Below are positions 24,913 to 33,176 of a DNA stretch of 64,000 nucleotides, piece after piece (position 1 is the first letter of the stretch; the number at the start of each line of letters is the position of its first letter). A program made the translations under genes and the position numbers. Location: positions 3,596,001 to 3,660,000 of the forward strand of contig CBDCVN010000013.1 of assembly GCA_965223045.1 (NCBI GenBank), given 5' to 3'. The DNA is from CBDCVN01 sp965223045 (GTDB taxonomy: Bacteria; Deinococcota; Deinococci; Deinococcales; Trueperaceae). The notes beneath the pieces are model-generated. The model searched no databases, was not told the DNA's origin, and saw only the letters and a list, made by a program, of their open reading frames with translations.

Positions 24913-25738
24913 TTTGTTAAGACTTTCTTCTGTAAAGCAAGTTAAAGCTTTACTAAATCATCACGACTTAAAGACGAATAAGTCTCTAGGTCAAAATTTT
25001 TTAATTGATGCTTATATTCTTAAATCGATCATAGACGCCACTGACATCTTGTCAGATGATCATATACTTGAAGTTGGTGCTGGTTTAGGTGTGCTTACCC
25101 AAGCCCTAGCAAAAAAAGCTAGTAAAGTAACAAGTATCGAAATTGATCAGCAATTGCTGCCTATACTTAAAGAAACTCTAGAAAAGTTCAATAATATAGA
25201 ACTAATACATGCCGATGCACTACAATTCCACTTGCACAGCTTTCCTCACAAAAGCTTGTTTGTTGCCAACTTACCTTACAATATAGCTACGGCTATCATC
25301 TTAAAAGTTTTAGAATCTGGACGTTTTAAAAGATTAGTTTGTTTAGTGCAAAAAGAAGTAGCTGAGAAACTTTGTGCTAAACCAAGTGAAGAGGCTTTTG
25401 GTTCATTTAGCCTTATAGTCCAACACTTTGCTAAAGTTAGTATTATTTGTCATGTTAAACCCTCAAGTTTTTTCCCTCAGCCCAAAGTAACTAGTAGTCT
25501 AGTGCGCCTAGACACTATTCCTGAAGCTAAGGCAGAAGCATCTCTTTTTAAACTTATTTATACTGCTTTTAAGCATAGGCGTAAAACTTTAAAGAAAAAT
25601 TTGCTTATGGCAAAGTATGAATCTACTGTTGTTAAAGATGCTTTAGGAAAATTAGGTGTTGATCAAATGGCTCGAGCTGAGACTCTAAATTTAGAGAAGT
25701 TCAAAGAACTAGCCAAGCTATTACCAAATGTCAATTAA
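24893..25738 (+). CDS. rsmA: 16S rRNA dimethyladenosine transferase KsgA/RsmA
   Basis: The enzyme dimethylates two adenines near the 3' end of 16S rRNA using S-adenosylmethionine. Visible motifs are SLGQNFLID near residue 32, LEVGAGLGVLTQALA (SAM motif I), the acidic SIEIDQQLL (motif II), the catalytic NLPYNIATAI, and FFPQPKVTSSLVRL. Length 281 is normal. The start is uncertain: TTG at 24893 overlaps carD by 20 bases and lies right after GAAAGG, which is too close for an ideal site, while a later TTG at 24914 has none. Either start leaves the catalytic domain intact. Confidence 0.95.
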   Translation: MQTYNLNLLRLSSVKQVKALLNHHDLKTNKSLGQNFLIDAYILKSIIDATDILSDDHILEVGAGLGVLTQALAKKASKVTSIEIDQQLLPILKETLEKFNNIELIHADALQFHLHSFPHKSLFVANLPYNIATAIILKVLESGRFKRLVCLVQKEVAEKLCAKPSEEAFGSFSLIVQHFAKVSIICHVKPSSFFPQPKVTSSLVRLDTIPEAKAEASLFKLIYTAFKHRRKTLKKNLLMAKYESTVVKDALGKLGVDQMARAETLNLEKFKELAKLLPNVN

Positions 25739-25803
25739 GTATTGGGTTGCCCAAAACTTGAGAGTCTTAAAGGCCTTCAAAAGTTTTCTAAGCACTATTT
25801 CGT

Positions 25804-25829
25804 ATAACATTTTATATAGAAAATGTTAT
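25804..25829. promoter_or_regulatory. Perfect 10+6+10 inverted repeat before hemA
   Basis: ATAACATTTT, a six-base AT-rich spacer, then AAAATGTTAT. It lies in the ksgA-hemA gap, about 105 bases before the hemA start. There is no T-run after it on either strand, so an operator is more likely than a terminator. The bound factor is unknown. Confidence 0.5.
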
Positions 25830-25932
25830 GTGTAGCCACACAAATTAAACCAACTTTTTAGAGTATGAAATTATAAATTTTGACAACTTCGTGACACTTT
25901 GCCTCAAACAAAACCACTAAACTAAACTTCTA

Positions 25933-27081
25933 GTGGAAGATTTAGTTCTTATAGGTGTATCTCATAAGCGTGGTGGTGCACAAGCACTCGAGCAATATCA
26001 AAAAGCTTTTCCTTATGAGTCTATAGCAGCGTTGGGCTCTAAAGAATATGTGCTTATCTCTACCTGTAATCGCTGGGATGTGGTAATAGCTTTACCTCAA
26101 GGTATGGAACTTACACAAGCTCGCCAGCATTTGACTATTAACTCACAAATCTATAAACCTTATGCCTATTTTGCAGATGGTGCCTTAGAGCAGCTTACTC
26201 GCATTGCCACTTCACTAGATTCACTTAATCCGGGTGAAGATCAAATAATGAGACAAGTACGTGAGGCTTTTAAAACAGCTAAAACTTTAGGTACAGTAGG
26301 TAGTACCCTATCTTTTACTTTTGATACGGCCCTGCGTATAGCCAAAAAAGTTCGCCATGAAGTAGCTATTGCTCCTATGGACACTTCACTTTTCAGTCTA
26401 GCAAGACCTATTTTAGAAAGAAATTTATCAAAAGATGCTCCAGTAGCAATTTTAGGTGCAGGAGAGATGGGTAAATTGGCTGCTAAAACATTGGCTTCTC
26501 TAGAAAAAGTGGGGTTAATAATTGTTAATCGCTCCCTAGAAAAAGCTCAAAGGCTTGCTGGGCAACTTAGAAGCAAAGCTATGTCGCTTGATGCTTTTTT
26601 AGCCGCCCCTCCTAATATTCAAGCTTTAATATGTGCTACCCCTGCCAAGGATCTCATAACCCTTCCTTTTGTAAAGCAAATTAAAGATATACACACTCTT
26701 GTCGATTTGGGTATTCCTCGCAATGTTGAACAAAGTGTTAGTGACGATGTTAATAATTACACTGTACTTGATGTAGATACTCTACAAGAAGCTGGTGAAA
26801 AACGTCGTCGAGAACTCAAGCTTAAGCTTGCTGAGGCTGAAAGGGTTTTGCTTAATCAACTAGACCTCGCCCTAATTGAGTGGACCGAACGTCAACTTGG
26901 TCCCTCTATAAAAAAATTGCGAGAATTATATCTTCACACTATAGGTAGCAGCCTACCTCCCGAAGAAGCAAAGAAGCTAGCTCATAAATTTGTGCATGTA
27001 CCTATCAAAGGAGTAAGAGCAGTAGCAAGGGAACATGGTTTAGCTGCAGCTAGAACTTTTTTAAATGAGATAAACCTGTAA
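25933..27081 (+). CDS. hemA: Glutamyl-tRNA reductase
   Basis: The first committed step of the C5 haem pathway: NADPH-dependent reduction of glutamyl-tRNA to glutamate-1-semialdehyde. The catalytic cysteine is in LISTCNRWDV (Cys45). The tRNA-binding GEDQIMRQVREAF and the NADPH site AILGAGEMGKLAAKTL follow, and the C-terminal dimerisation helices end the protein. At 382 residues it is slightly shorter than the usual 410-430, mainly in the C-terminal helices. The start is GTG without a clear ribosome binding site. hemF lies 11 kb away, so haem genes are scattered. A perfect inverted repeat upstream may control it. Confidence 0.95.
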   Translation: MEDLVLIGVSHKRGGAQALEQYQKAFPYESIAALGSKEYVLISTCNRWDVVIALPQGMELTQARQHLTINSQIYKPYAYFADGALEQLTRIATSLDSLNPGEDQIMRQVREAFKTAKTLGTVGSTLSFTFDTALRIAKKVRHEVAIAPMDTSLFSLARPILERNLSKDAPVAILGAGEMGKLAAKTLASLEKVGLIIVNRSLEKAQRLAGQLRSKAMSLDAFLAAPPNIQALICATPAKDLITLPFVKQIKDIHTLVDLGIPRNVEQSVSDDVNNYTVLDVDTLQEAGEKRRRELKLKLAEAERVLLNQLDLALIEWTERQLGPSIKKLRELYLHTIGSSLPPEEAKKLAHKFVHVPIKGVRAVAREHGLAAARTFLNEINL

Positions 27082-27173
27082 AGCATTCTCATAGGCGCAT
27101 ATGTATACAATAGCTTACAAATGCTATTAGGTAGCTCAAATATAATCAATCATCCCTATTTTGAGGTGTTAGT

Positions 27174-28832
27174 GTGAAAAAGAGTTTTTACACTAGTTTT
27201 TCTTTAATTTTGTTGGGACTAATTTTGCTAGGCTTTAGCCAAGCCCAACAATGTCTTAACTTTATCACTGTTAATGGTCGTTCATTAGCAGGACAAGCTG
27301 CTTGCTACTTTGTAAACTATGGTGATAGCCAAAATGCTTTTGTCAATGCTGATACTATTGCTCGCGAGCTAGGCATCTTGGTAACATTTGATGCAGAACG
27401 TCAAGTACTACTTTTTAGCCGAGGCTCTGACCTCACAGAATTGCAAGTAACAACTGATATTTCTACAGGTTTAGTGAAACGTTCTGGGGTAATGACTGTC
27501 AACGGGGAAAATCTAGACAGTCCCATGGGCATTATTGCAGGGGGAATCAGTTATGTAGCAGTAACTCCTATTGTAGCAGCTTTTCATGGCGAAAGCATCT
27601 GGGATGCTCCTTCACAAACCATACTTGTATATACTGCTAAATCAACACAAGTTAGTACAGCTAGTGTTAATGAAATACAAACAATCCCTAGTGAGTCAAG
27701 TCAACAGATTATTGCTAATAATGCTACTTATTCTATAGGAGAGCCACGTGTTGGCAAGCACGAAAACTATACTAGAGTAGCTGTAGATTTGCCTGTAGGA
27801 ACTAGTTATCTTGTCTCTGTAGAAGGTGCTAAATTAATTATTAGTTTACCTAATTTGAAAGCAAATCACTTTACCTACATTGGTGATGGACCTTATATAA
27901 CAAATATAAGCTATGAACTTATTGATAGTACTCTGGCTTTAGTCATAAGTACTCGTTATGCTTTAAGTGCCGAAGGTTATGGTTACAAAGTAGGTTTAGT
28001 GCCTGCTAATGCTAACAAACCCCATGAGGTTCTTTATATTGATTTTAGCACTACAATTTATGGGCAAGGGCAGGTAAGTGAAATTGCTAGCACACCACAA
28101 ACCCAAACACAGACTAACTTACCTATACAGGCTCGAGCTGTAGTTATTGACCCTGGCCACGGTGGTAGCGACCCCGGTGCTCAGGGTGTAGTTAGCGAAG
28201 AAGAGGTAGTACTAGATGTTGCACTTAAGCTTAAAGCACTACTCGAGCGTCAAGGTATAACCGTTGTCATGACCCGCTCTGGCGATTACAGTTTAAAAGA
28301 TACTAAACGTGCTGATTTAGCAGCTCGAGCTGCTATGGCTACTAGAGATCGCAATCTTTTTATTTCTATTCATGCCAATGCTGCCCATTCTAGGAGTGCT
28401 AATGGTATAGAAACATGGGTTTTTGGTAAACCTGTAGATGCTTCACTGCTTGATATAGCCATTGACGAGAATGGTGGTGGAGAGCTTGGAGAAGCTCTAA
28501 CTTTAGAATCTAAAGAAATGTTTGAGAGCATAGTAAGTGACATAGTGCGTGAAGAGCAATTACGCCTAAGTATGACACTAGCAAAAATGGTACAAACAGG
28601 TATGGTTTCAGAAACAAGTGCTAGAGATCGAGGTATTCACGAAAATTACTTTTATGTTATTCGCAATGCTCAAACACCAGCAGTTTTAGTTGAGCTTGGT
28701 TTTGTAAATAACCCTACAGAAGGGGAAAAACTTTCTACTAGTGCTTATCGCCAAAAACTTGCTGACGGCCTTTATCAAGGTATAATGAGCTTTTTTGGCC
28801 AAGGTAGTGTGCTTTCTAACATTGGCAATTAA
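27174..28832 (+). CDS. N-acetylmuramoyl-L-alanine amidase (Amidase_3) with AMIN-like domain
   Basis: An exported zinc amidase that cleaves the stem peptide from peptidoglycan. Signal peptide at 1-24. A stalk-like copper-amine-oxidase N-terminal-type domain lies at 30-155 (VNADTIARELGI, YVAVTPIVAAFHG) and an AMIN-like beta domain at about 180-300. The Amidase_3 catalytic domain spans 320-545 with zinc ligands in AVVIDPGHGGSDPGAQG and ISIHANAAH, and the catalytic glutamate in LVELGFVNN. A roughly 50-residue insertion around GGGELGEALTLESKE may be an autoinhibitory or FtsX/EnvC-type regulatory segment, by analogy only. The start is GTG. Confidence 0.93.
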   Translation: MKKSFYTSFSLILLGLILLGFSQAQQCLNFITVNGRSLAGQAACYFVNYGDSQNAFVNADTIARELGILVTFDAERQVLLFSRGSDLTELQVTTDISTGLVKRSGVMTVNGENLDSPMGIIAGGISYVAVTPIVAAFHGESIWDAPSQTILVYTAKSTQVSTASVNEIQTIPSESSQQIIANNATYSIGEPRVGKHENYTRVAVDLPVGTSYLVSVEGAKLIISLPNLKANHFTYIGDGPYITNISYELIDSTLALVISTRYALSAEGYGYKVGLVPANANKPHEVLYIDFSTTIYGQGQVSEIASTPQTQTQTNLPIQARAVVIDPGHGGSDPGAQGVVSEEEVVLDVALKLKALLERQGITVVMTRSGDYSLKDTKRADLAARAAMATRDRNLFISIHANAAHSRSANGIETWVFGKPVDASLLDIAIDENGGGELGEALTLESKEMFESIVSDIVREEQLRLSMTLAKMVQTGMVSETSARDRGIHENYFYVIRNAQTPAVLVELGFVNNPTEGEKLSTSAYRQKLADGLYQGIMSFFGQGSVLSNIGN

Positions 28833-28837
28833 GTTCT

Positions 28838-29329
28838 CTAAGTCTTTACTTTATGATTGAGGATAGCATATAAGCTTGCAGTTATATTAAAGCTTATATT
28901 AGGTAGTAGAGTTTTATCCAGCACAAAACCTTTTGCTAGAGCTATAGTACCTGTGTAAACTTCTAAGTAAACCAATGTGGTTATAATGCCTAACAAAACT
29001 AGAAGCCTAATAGCAATGTTCTGGTTTTTTCTTAGGGTAGTGACAAACCACCATGCCATTAATGTAGCAAATAGGCTCGAGCCCAAAATAGAAGCAGCCA
29101 CTTGCCAAACCTTATCGGAAGTTACTGCAGAAACAACGAACTCAGCAGGTGAGAAATCTAAAATTCGTAAACAAAGCAAAACTAGCAACCCACAATTTAA
29201 AGCTGTGAAGCGTAAGGCCCTTTCTGATACAGTAGAAGCATTCCAAGCAATAAAAGAAAGTAATGCTATTTTACCAAGGAAACCTACTATTACGGAAAAA
29301 TGGGAGAATATTATAAAGAAGCTCTCCAT
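28838..29329 (-). CDS. Small membrane protein of unknown function
   Basis: 163 residues with four or five hydrophobic segments (near 8-30, 42-60, 78-105, 110-135 and 140-158) and few charged residues. I do not recognise a family. It is convergent with the amidase gene and ends six bases from it. An ORF on the opposite strand (28977-29390) is basic, lacks membrane segments and looks like the shadow. The only supporting evidence for this gene is its coherent membrane-protein pattern, so its reality is likely but not certain. Confidence 0.6.
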   Translation of the reverse strand: MESFFIIFSHFSVIVGFLGKIALLSFIAWNASTVSERALRFTALNCGLLVLLCLRILDFSPAEFVVSAVTSDKVWQVAASILGSSLFATLMAWWFVTTLRKNQNIAIRLLVLLGIITTLVYLEVYTGTIALAKGFVLDKTLLPNISFNITASLYAILNHKVKT

Positions 29330-29416
29330 ATATTATTACTTTAGCGACTATAAGCTTGAGCATTGTAAAAACCTCTTATCTAAGTTTTAATAGCACAAGG
29401 AGATTATATTTTTCTT

Positions 29417-29827
29417 ATGACATTCACAACCAAAGTAGACCTTTGGGCAAAAGCCCTACTCATTTTTTGCTTACTTTATATTGTTGCCTGTTTTGGTTTA
29501 GGGGTTTACTATATATCCTATAACTTAATAGTTGCACTTACTTTCATTGGCTCAGGTGTGGTGGTGCTAGTTTTGTTTATTACATTATTGTGGCCAATTA
29601 GTTACACTTTAAGGGAAAAGGATTTACTAATAAAATTTGGCTTGGTGAGTAAAAAAATAGCTTATGAGGATATAAATGAGGTAAATACAACAAAAAGTTG
29701 GTTGGCAGGACCAGCATTGTCAATAGATCGATTAGCTATAAAGCACAAAAACTTTGCTACTCTTATCTCTCCAAACAACAAAGATAAGTTTCTTGAGGAG
29801 CTAAGTAAAAAAGTTAATCTAAAATGA
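29417..29827 (+). CDS. Membrane protein with bacterial PH-like domain (DUF1200/bPH type)
   Basis: 136 residues. Two membrane segments occupy 12-32 and 37-60. The second half has the pattern YTLREKDLLIKFGLVSKKIAYEDINEV, then ALSIDRLAIKH, then LISPNNKDKFLEEL. This is the bacterial PH-like (YdbT/DUF1200) pattern of a membrane-attached cytosolic beta domain. The role of the family is unknown. The gene stands alone; the following 524 bases contain only a decayed gene. The ATG start has AAGGAGA about 15 bases upstream, which is far, so the start is moderately certain. Confidence 0.75.
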   Translation: MTFTTKVDLWAKALLIFCLLYIVACFGLGVYYISYNLIVALTFIGSGVVVLVLFITLLWPISYTLREKDLLIKFGLVSKKIAYEDINEVNTTKSWLAGPALSIDRLAIKHKNFATLISPNNKDKFLEELSKKVNLK

Positions 29828-29874
29828 AGTTCCTACCCTATAGTTTAGTTAGAGCTTCAAAAAATTATAGATGC

Positions 29875-30120
29875 CTAATAGCTTTCTAGTGTTTCTACAC
29901 TATATCCCTGAAGAATGTGCTCATTTAATATGTCCAGATTTGGCATCAATTTTTCTTCAATAAAGTTATTTGGATCTTTTTAGTACTCGAGCAGCTTATC
30001 TTCATTCCAATAAACTTCAGATTGACCTAGCATATCTAAATAATTATCAAAATCATTTGATAGAACTTTTCAACCATAAACCTCTCTTAGGTTTGGAGCA
30101 GCTCTACTAGCCTAATTACC
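29875..30120 (-). pseudogene. Decayed gene of unknown function
   Basis: On the minus strand one frame reads as clear protein sequence but is interrupted. A part reading like APNLREVYG is followed by TGA at about 30070-30072. Then comes KVLSNDFDNYLDMLGQSEV, then TAA at 29980-29982, then KDPNNFIEEKLMPNLDILNE down to a terminal TAG at 29875. Codon use and residue content are normal for this genome, and a CTCGAG site is inside it, so it is an old resident gene. I do not recognise the family. Confidence 0.6.
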
Positions 30121-30351
30121 ATAACATTCAAGGCGCTACACAAACACCCTCTCTATTCCACTGTTATCCTGCTTTAGTTTCCCTAGGTGGCTTTGTTACA
30201 ACTAACCCCTATTGCTAACTTTAGTTCCAATAGCCTCAATAGGGTGCTTCCTTAGTACAACACTTAACTAAATTATAAATGCAAACCTCTTAGCATTAGC
30301 ACTATTGCATGAACTTTATAGAGCCATGCAATTTCAAAAATTAAGGTTCTT
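30121..30351. other. Gene-free stretch before the CDP-alcohol phosphotransferase gene
   Basis: The remaining part of a 524-base gap. No convincing reading frame, RNA or strong hairpin is visible. It may contain further decayed sequence from the gene remnant at 29875-30120, and must contain the promoter of the three-gene run starting at 30352. Confidence 0.4.
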
Positions 30352-30948
30352 ATGGTTGATAAACATTTACGCACCCCCAAAGATATTGTGCTAAACAGAG
30401 CAGCGAAAAGCCTCCGTAGGGTTCATCCAAATTTTGTAACCCTATTTGCTTTTGGGTTAGGTCTTATTGCTATTTTAAGTACTGCAATGGGCAGCTATGG
30501 TTGGGGGCTTTTCTTTTGGCTTTCCAATCGCTTTTTTGATGGTTTAGATGGCAACATTGCTCGCCTATGGGGTAAGCAAAGTGATTTAGGTGGCTATATA
30601 GATATAATGCTTGACTTAGTAATTTACGCCCTAATACCACTTAGTCTTGTTATAGCTACTCCTTCAACAATTGCTTATTTAAGCCTAAGCCTCCTTTTAG
30701 CTAGTTTTTATATTAATGCAGGTTCTTGGATGTTCTTATCAGCCATTTTAGAAAAGCAGGGTCTTGGTGTAAAAGAAAAAACTAGCATCACTATGCCAAG
30801 TGGTCTTATAGAAGGAACAGAAACTATTATCTTTTACTGCCTTTTTTTAATCTTCCCCCAGAAATTAGTATTTCTTTTTACCCTTATGGCTTTTTTTGTC
30901 ATACTTACCACTACACAAAGAATGGTTTGGGCTATAAGACATCTTTAA
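30352..30948 (+). CDS. CDP-alcohol phosphatidyltransferase family membrane protein
   Basis: 198 residues with about six membrane segments. The family active-site signature D-G-x2-A-R-x8-G-x3-D-x3-D is complete in DGNIARLWGKQSDLGGYIDI and the MLD that follows. Such enzymes move a phospho-alcohol from CDP-diacylglycerol or a CDP-alcohol to make phospholipids. The exact substrate (glycerol phosphate, inositol phosphate or other) cannot be fixed. It is six bases upstream of a VTT-domain gene and appears to be in one operon with it and the flavin reductase. Confidence 0.88.
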   Translation: MVDKHLRTPKDIVLNRAAKSLRRVHPNFVTLFAFGLGLIAILSTAMGSYGWGLFFWLSNRFFDGLDGNIARLWGKQSDLGGYIDIMLDLVIYALIPLSLVIATPSTIAYLSLSLLLASFYINAGSWMFLSAILEKQGLGVKEKTSITMPSGLIEGTETIIFYCLFLIFPQKLVFLFTLMAFFVILTTTQRMVWAIRHL

Positions 30949-30954
30949 GGAGAT

Positions 30955-31677
30955 TTGATGACCATTAACACAACACTTCAACAAACTAGTTTTTTTAAAA
31001 AGAACTTTTCAAAAATAATCGCGATTATGTTTTGGTTACTACTTATAGGTGGGTATATTTGGTACACAGTTAGTCAACAAGCTTCACCACTAGAAACATT
31101 AACCAAACTTGTTGTATTTATGAAAGAAAATGCGTGGGGACCAGCCATTTTTGTCCTTATTTATACATTAAGGCCCATAGTCTTTTTCTCTGCTTTAGCT
31201 TTAAGTATTGCTGGTGGCTTCCTCTTTGGTCCCTTACTAGGTGTTTTCTTCACAGTAGTTGGCTCTAATTCAGGTGCAAGCTTAGCTTATGTTATTGGAC
31301 GTTTCTTAAGCAATGACAAGCTAGAACATCAAGAACAAGGTATTGTTCAGCGTTATACTAAAAGATTGCGAGCAAACAGTTTTGAAACAATACTGATAAT
31401 GCGTTTTATATTCTTGCCCTATGACTTAGTTAACTACCTAGCAGGCTTCTTAAAAGTCAAATACCCGCCTTTTCTTTTAGCTACTATCTTGGGCTCGATT
31501 CCTGGCACTCTAGCTTTTGTTTTTATAGGAGCTTCCTTTGAAGATTTTGATCTCTCGGGAGGATTCCCAAACCCAAAACCTTGGGTACTTATAGCTTCAG
31601 TAATTATTTTTGTTGCTAGCATAGGACTATCTCAACTTTTCAAAAGAAGAGAAAGAAAGGTTGCCAAAGATGAGTGA
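30955..31677 (+). CDS. VTT-domain (TVP38/TMEM64, DedA-like) membrane protein
   Basis: 240 residues. It has an N-terminal membrane segment at 20-40 and the VTT core with re-entrant motifs FGPLLGVFFTVVGSNSGASLAY and ILMRFIFLPYDLVNYLAG. The family includes lipid scramblases and flippases, so a role in phospholipid or undecaprenyl-phosphate movement is possible. That fits the adjacent CDP-alcohol phosphotransferase. An AAGGAGA site precedes its ATG. The last eight bases overlap the start of the flavin reductase gene. Confidence 0.9.
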   Translation: MMTINTTLQQTSFFKKNFSKIIAIMFWLLLIGGYIWYTVSQQASPLETLTKLVVFMKENAWGPAIFVLIYTLRPIVFFSALALSIAGGFLFGPLLGVFFTVVGSNSGASLAYVIGRFLSNDKLEHQEQGIVQRYTKRLRANSFETILIMRFIFLPYDLVNYLAGFLKVKYPPFLLATILGSIPGTLAFVFIGASFEDFDLSGGFPNPKPWVLIASVIIFVASIGLSQLFKRRERKVAKDE

Positions 31678-33091
31678 TTACCACACCATAATTATTGGAG
31701 CAGGCTCAGGTGGCCTAACGGTTGCAGTGGGTTTAACAGGTTTTGGCAAATCGGTGGCACTAATTGAAAAAAATCATGTTGGTGGTGATTGCACCAATGT
31801 TGGATGTGTACCTTCTAAAATACTTATAAATGAAGTAAATAACCTTCACAGCTCTGGATTATCCCCTCAGGAGATCTTGTCCAAGGTACGAGAAAAACGT
31901 GATCATTTACGTGATGAAGAAACTGATTGGGTAAACGGGATAGAAAAAGTTGAGTTGATTGAAGGGGCAGCAGAGTTTATAACTAGTCATCAACTTAGAA
32001 TCAAACTAAATGCAGGTGGCAAACAAGAAATTAATGCTAAAAATATAGTTATAGCTACAGGTTCCTCACCTATCAAAATACCCATTGAGGGTTTGAGTGA
32101 AGAAAGAACTCTTACTAATGAAAATATTTTTGAACTAGAAAGTCCTCCTGAACATTTGGCTATTATCGGTGCAGGCGTGATTGGTACTGAGCTAGCTTTT
32201 GCCTTTAGAAAACTTGGTAGTAAGGTATCCCTAATTGATCTTGCGCCTAGAGTCATGAGTGTAGTAAGTGAAAAAGCTAGCCAAGTGATTCATGAGTCAC
32301 TTATAGCTAAAGAAATAGATGTTTATGTGGGTACAAAGGCCACTCATTATAATGAAACCACTCAAAATCTCTACCTTGAAAGTGGCCTTTTGGAAGGTGT
32401 TGACAAAGTGCTTCTAGCTATTGGACGTGCTCCTAATATTAATAACCTTGGTCTAACAAGTACAGGTGTAAACTATAGCAAACGTGGTATTTCCACAAAT
32501 GCTTATGGTGCCACTAATATAAAAGGGCTTTATGCCATTGGTGATGTAACTCCTCAATCAAACTTTACTCACTCAGCCAATGCTCAAGGCCGCCGCTTGG
32601 TAACTCGTATAGCTTTACCTATCTTGCCACATTTTAAAGCAGAACCACCTTATCCTAGCGCTACTTTTAGTGAGCCTGAAATATCTCAAGTAGGTCCTAA
32701 CCTAGCACAATTACAAGAAAAGTATCATCCTAAACTTATTAGGAGTTTTGAAATCGAGCTTAAAAATACAGACAAAGGCTACACAGAAAGCTTAACCGCA
32801 GGGTTTGTGACTATACATGCTATGCACCTAACAGGTCGGGTGCTTTCAGCGGAAATAGTTGCTCCTAAAGCTTCAGAGATGATTTCTCTTTTAACCCTAG
32901 CAGTTTATCAAGGTATTTCTCTCTATAAACTTTCAGGGCTTATTTATCCCTACCCTACTTTTTCTGAGGGCATTAAGAAATTAGCTGATAAGTTTACTTT
33001 AGAAACTTTACCTAAATTACCCAAAGAACTAATAAAATACTTGCGATATCGTCCAATAAGTTTTTTACGAAAATCAGCCACATCACAGTAG
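31670..33091 (+). CDS. FAD-dependent pyridine nucleotide-disulfide oxidoreductase
   Basis: About 473 residues of class I disulfide reductase. The FAD motif IIIGAGSGGLTVA is at the N-terminus and the redox pair is in GGDCTNVGCVPSK (Cys41 and Cys46 from ATG 31670). The NAD(P) motif AIIGAGVIGTELAFAF, the AIGRAPN segment, GLYAIGDVT and the C-terminal dimerisation domain follow. The C-terminal part lacks the HP-T-E ending of dihydrolipoamide dehydrogenase (no HxxxxE that I can see) and ends with a basic tail. A mercuric-reductase-like or uncharacterised member is therefore more likely than E3. The commonly seen VTT plus reductase pairing (as in fused DedA-Mer proteins) fits. Confidence 0.88.
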   Translation: MSDYHTIIIGAGSGGLTVAVGLTGFGKSVALIEKNHVGGDCTNVGCVPSKILINEVNNLHSSGLSPQEILSKVREKRDHLRDEETDWVNGIEKVELIEGAAEFITSHQLRIKLNAGGKQEINAKNIVIATGSSPIKIPIEGLSEERTLTNENIFELESPPEHLAIIGAGVIGTELAFAFRKLGSKVSLIDLAPRVMSVVSEKASQVIHESLIAKEIDVYVGTKATHYNETTQNLYLESGLLEGVDKVLLAIGRAPNINNLGLTSTGVNYSKRGISTNAYGATNIKGLYAIGDVTPQSNFTHSANAQGRRLVTRIALPILPHFKAEPPYPSATFSEPEISQVGPNLAQLQEKYHPKLIRSFEIELKNTDKGYTESLTAGFVTIHAMHLTGRVLSAEIVAPKASEMISLLTLAVYQGISLYKLSGLIYPYPTFSEGIKKLADKFTLETLPKLPKELIKYLRYRPISFLRKSATSQ

Positions 33092-33176
33092 CCCTAATGC
33101 ATACTAGGTAACAAGCTACTCATCAAAACTTAAAACATGTCACAATGCTAAGAATATTGAAGTTTGGAGGTTTACT

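Noticed and set aside
28977..29390. 137-codon ORF on the plus strand
   Set aside because: It overlaps a coherent membrane-protein gene on the other strand, is basic without domains, and its start lacks support.
31670..33091. Dihydrolipoamide dehydrogenase
   Set aside because: The C-terminal His-Pro...Glu active-site region typical of E3 is not visible and no 2-oxoacid dehydrogenase genes are nearby, so only the broader family is claimed.
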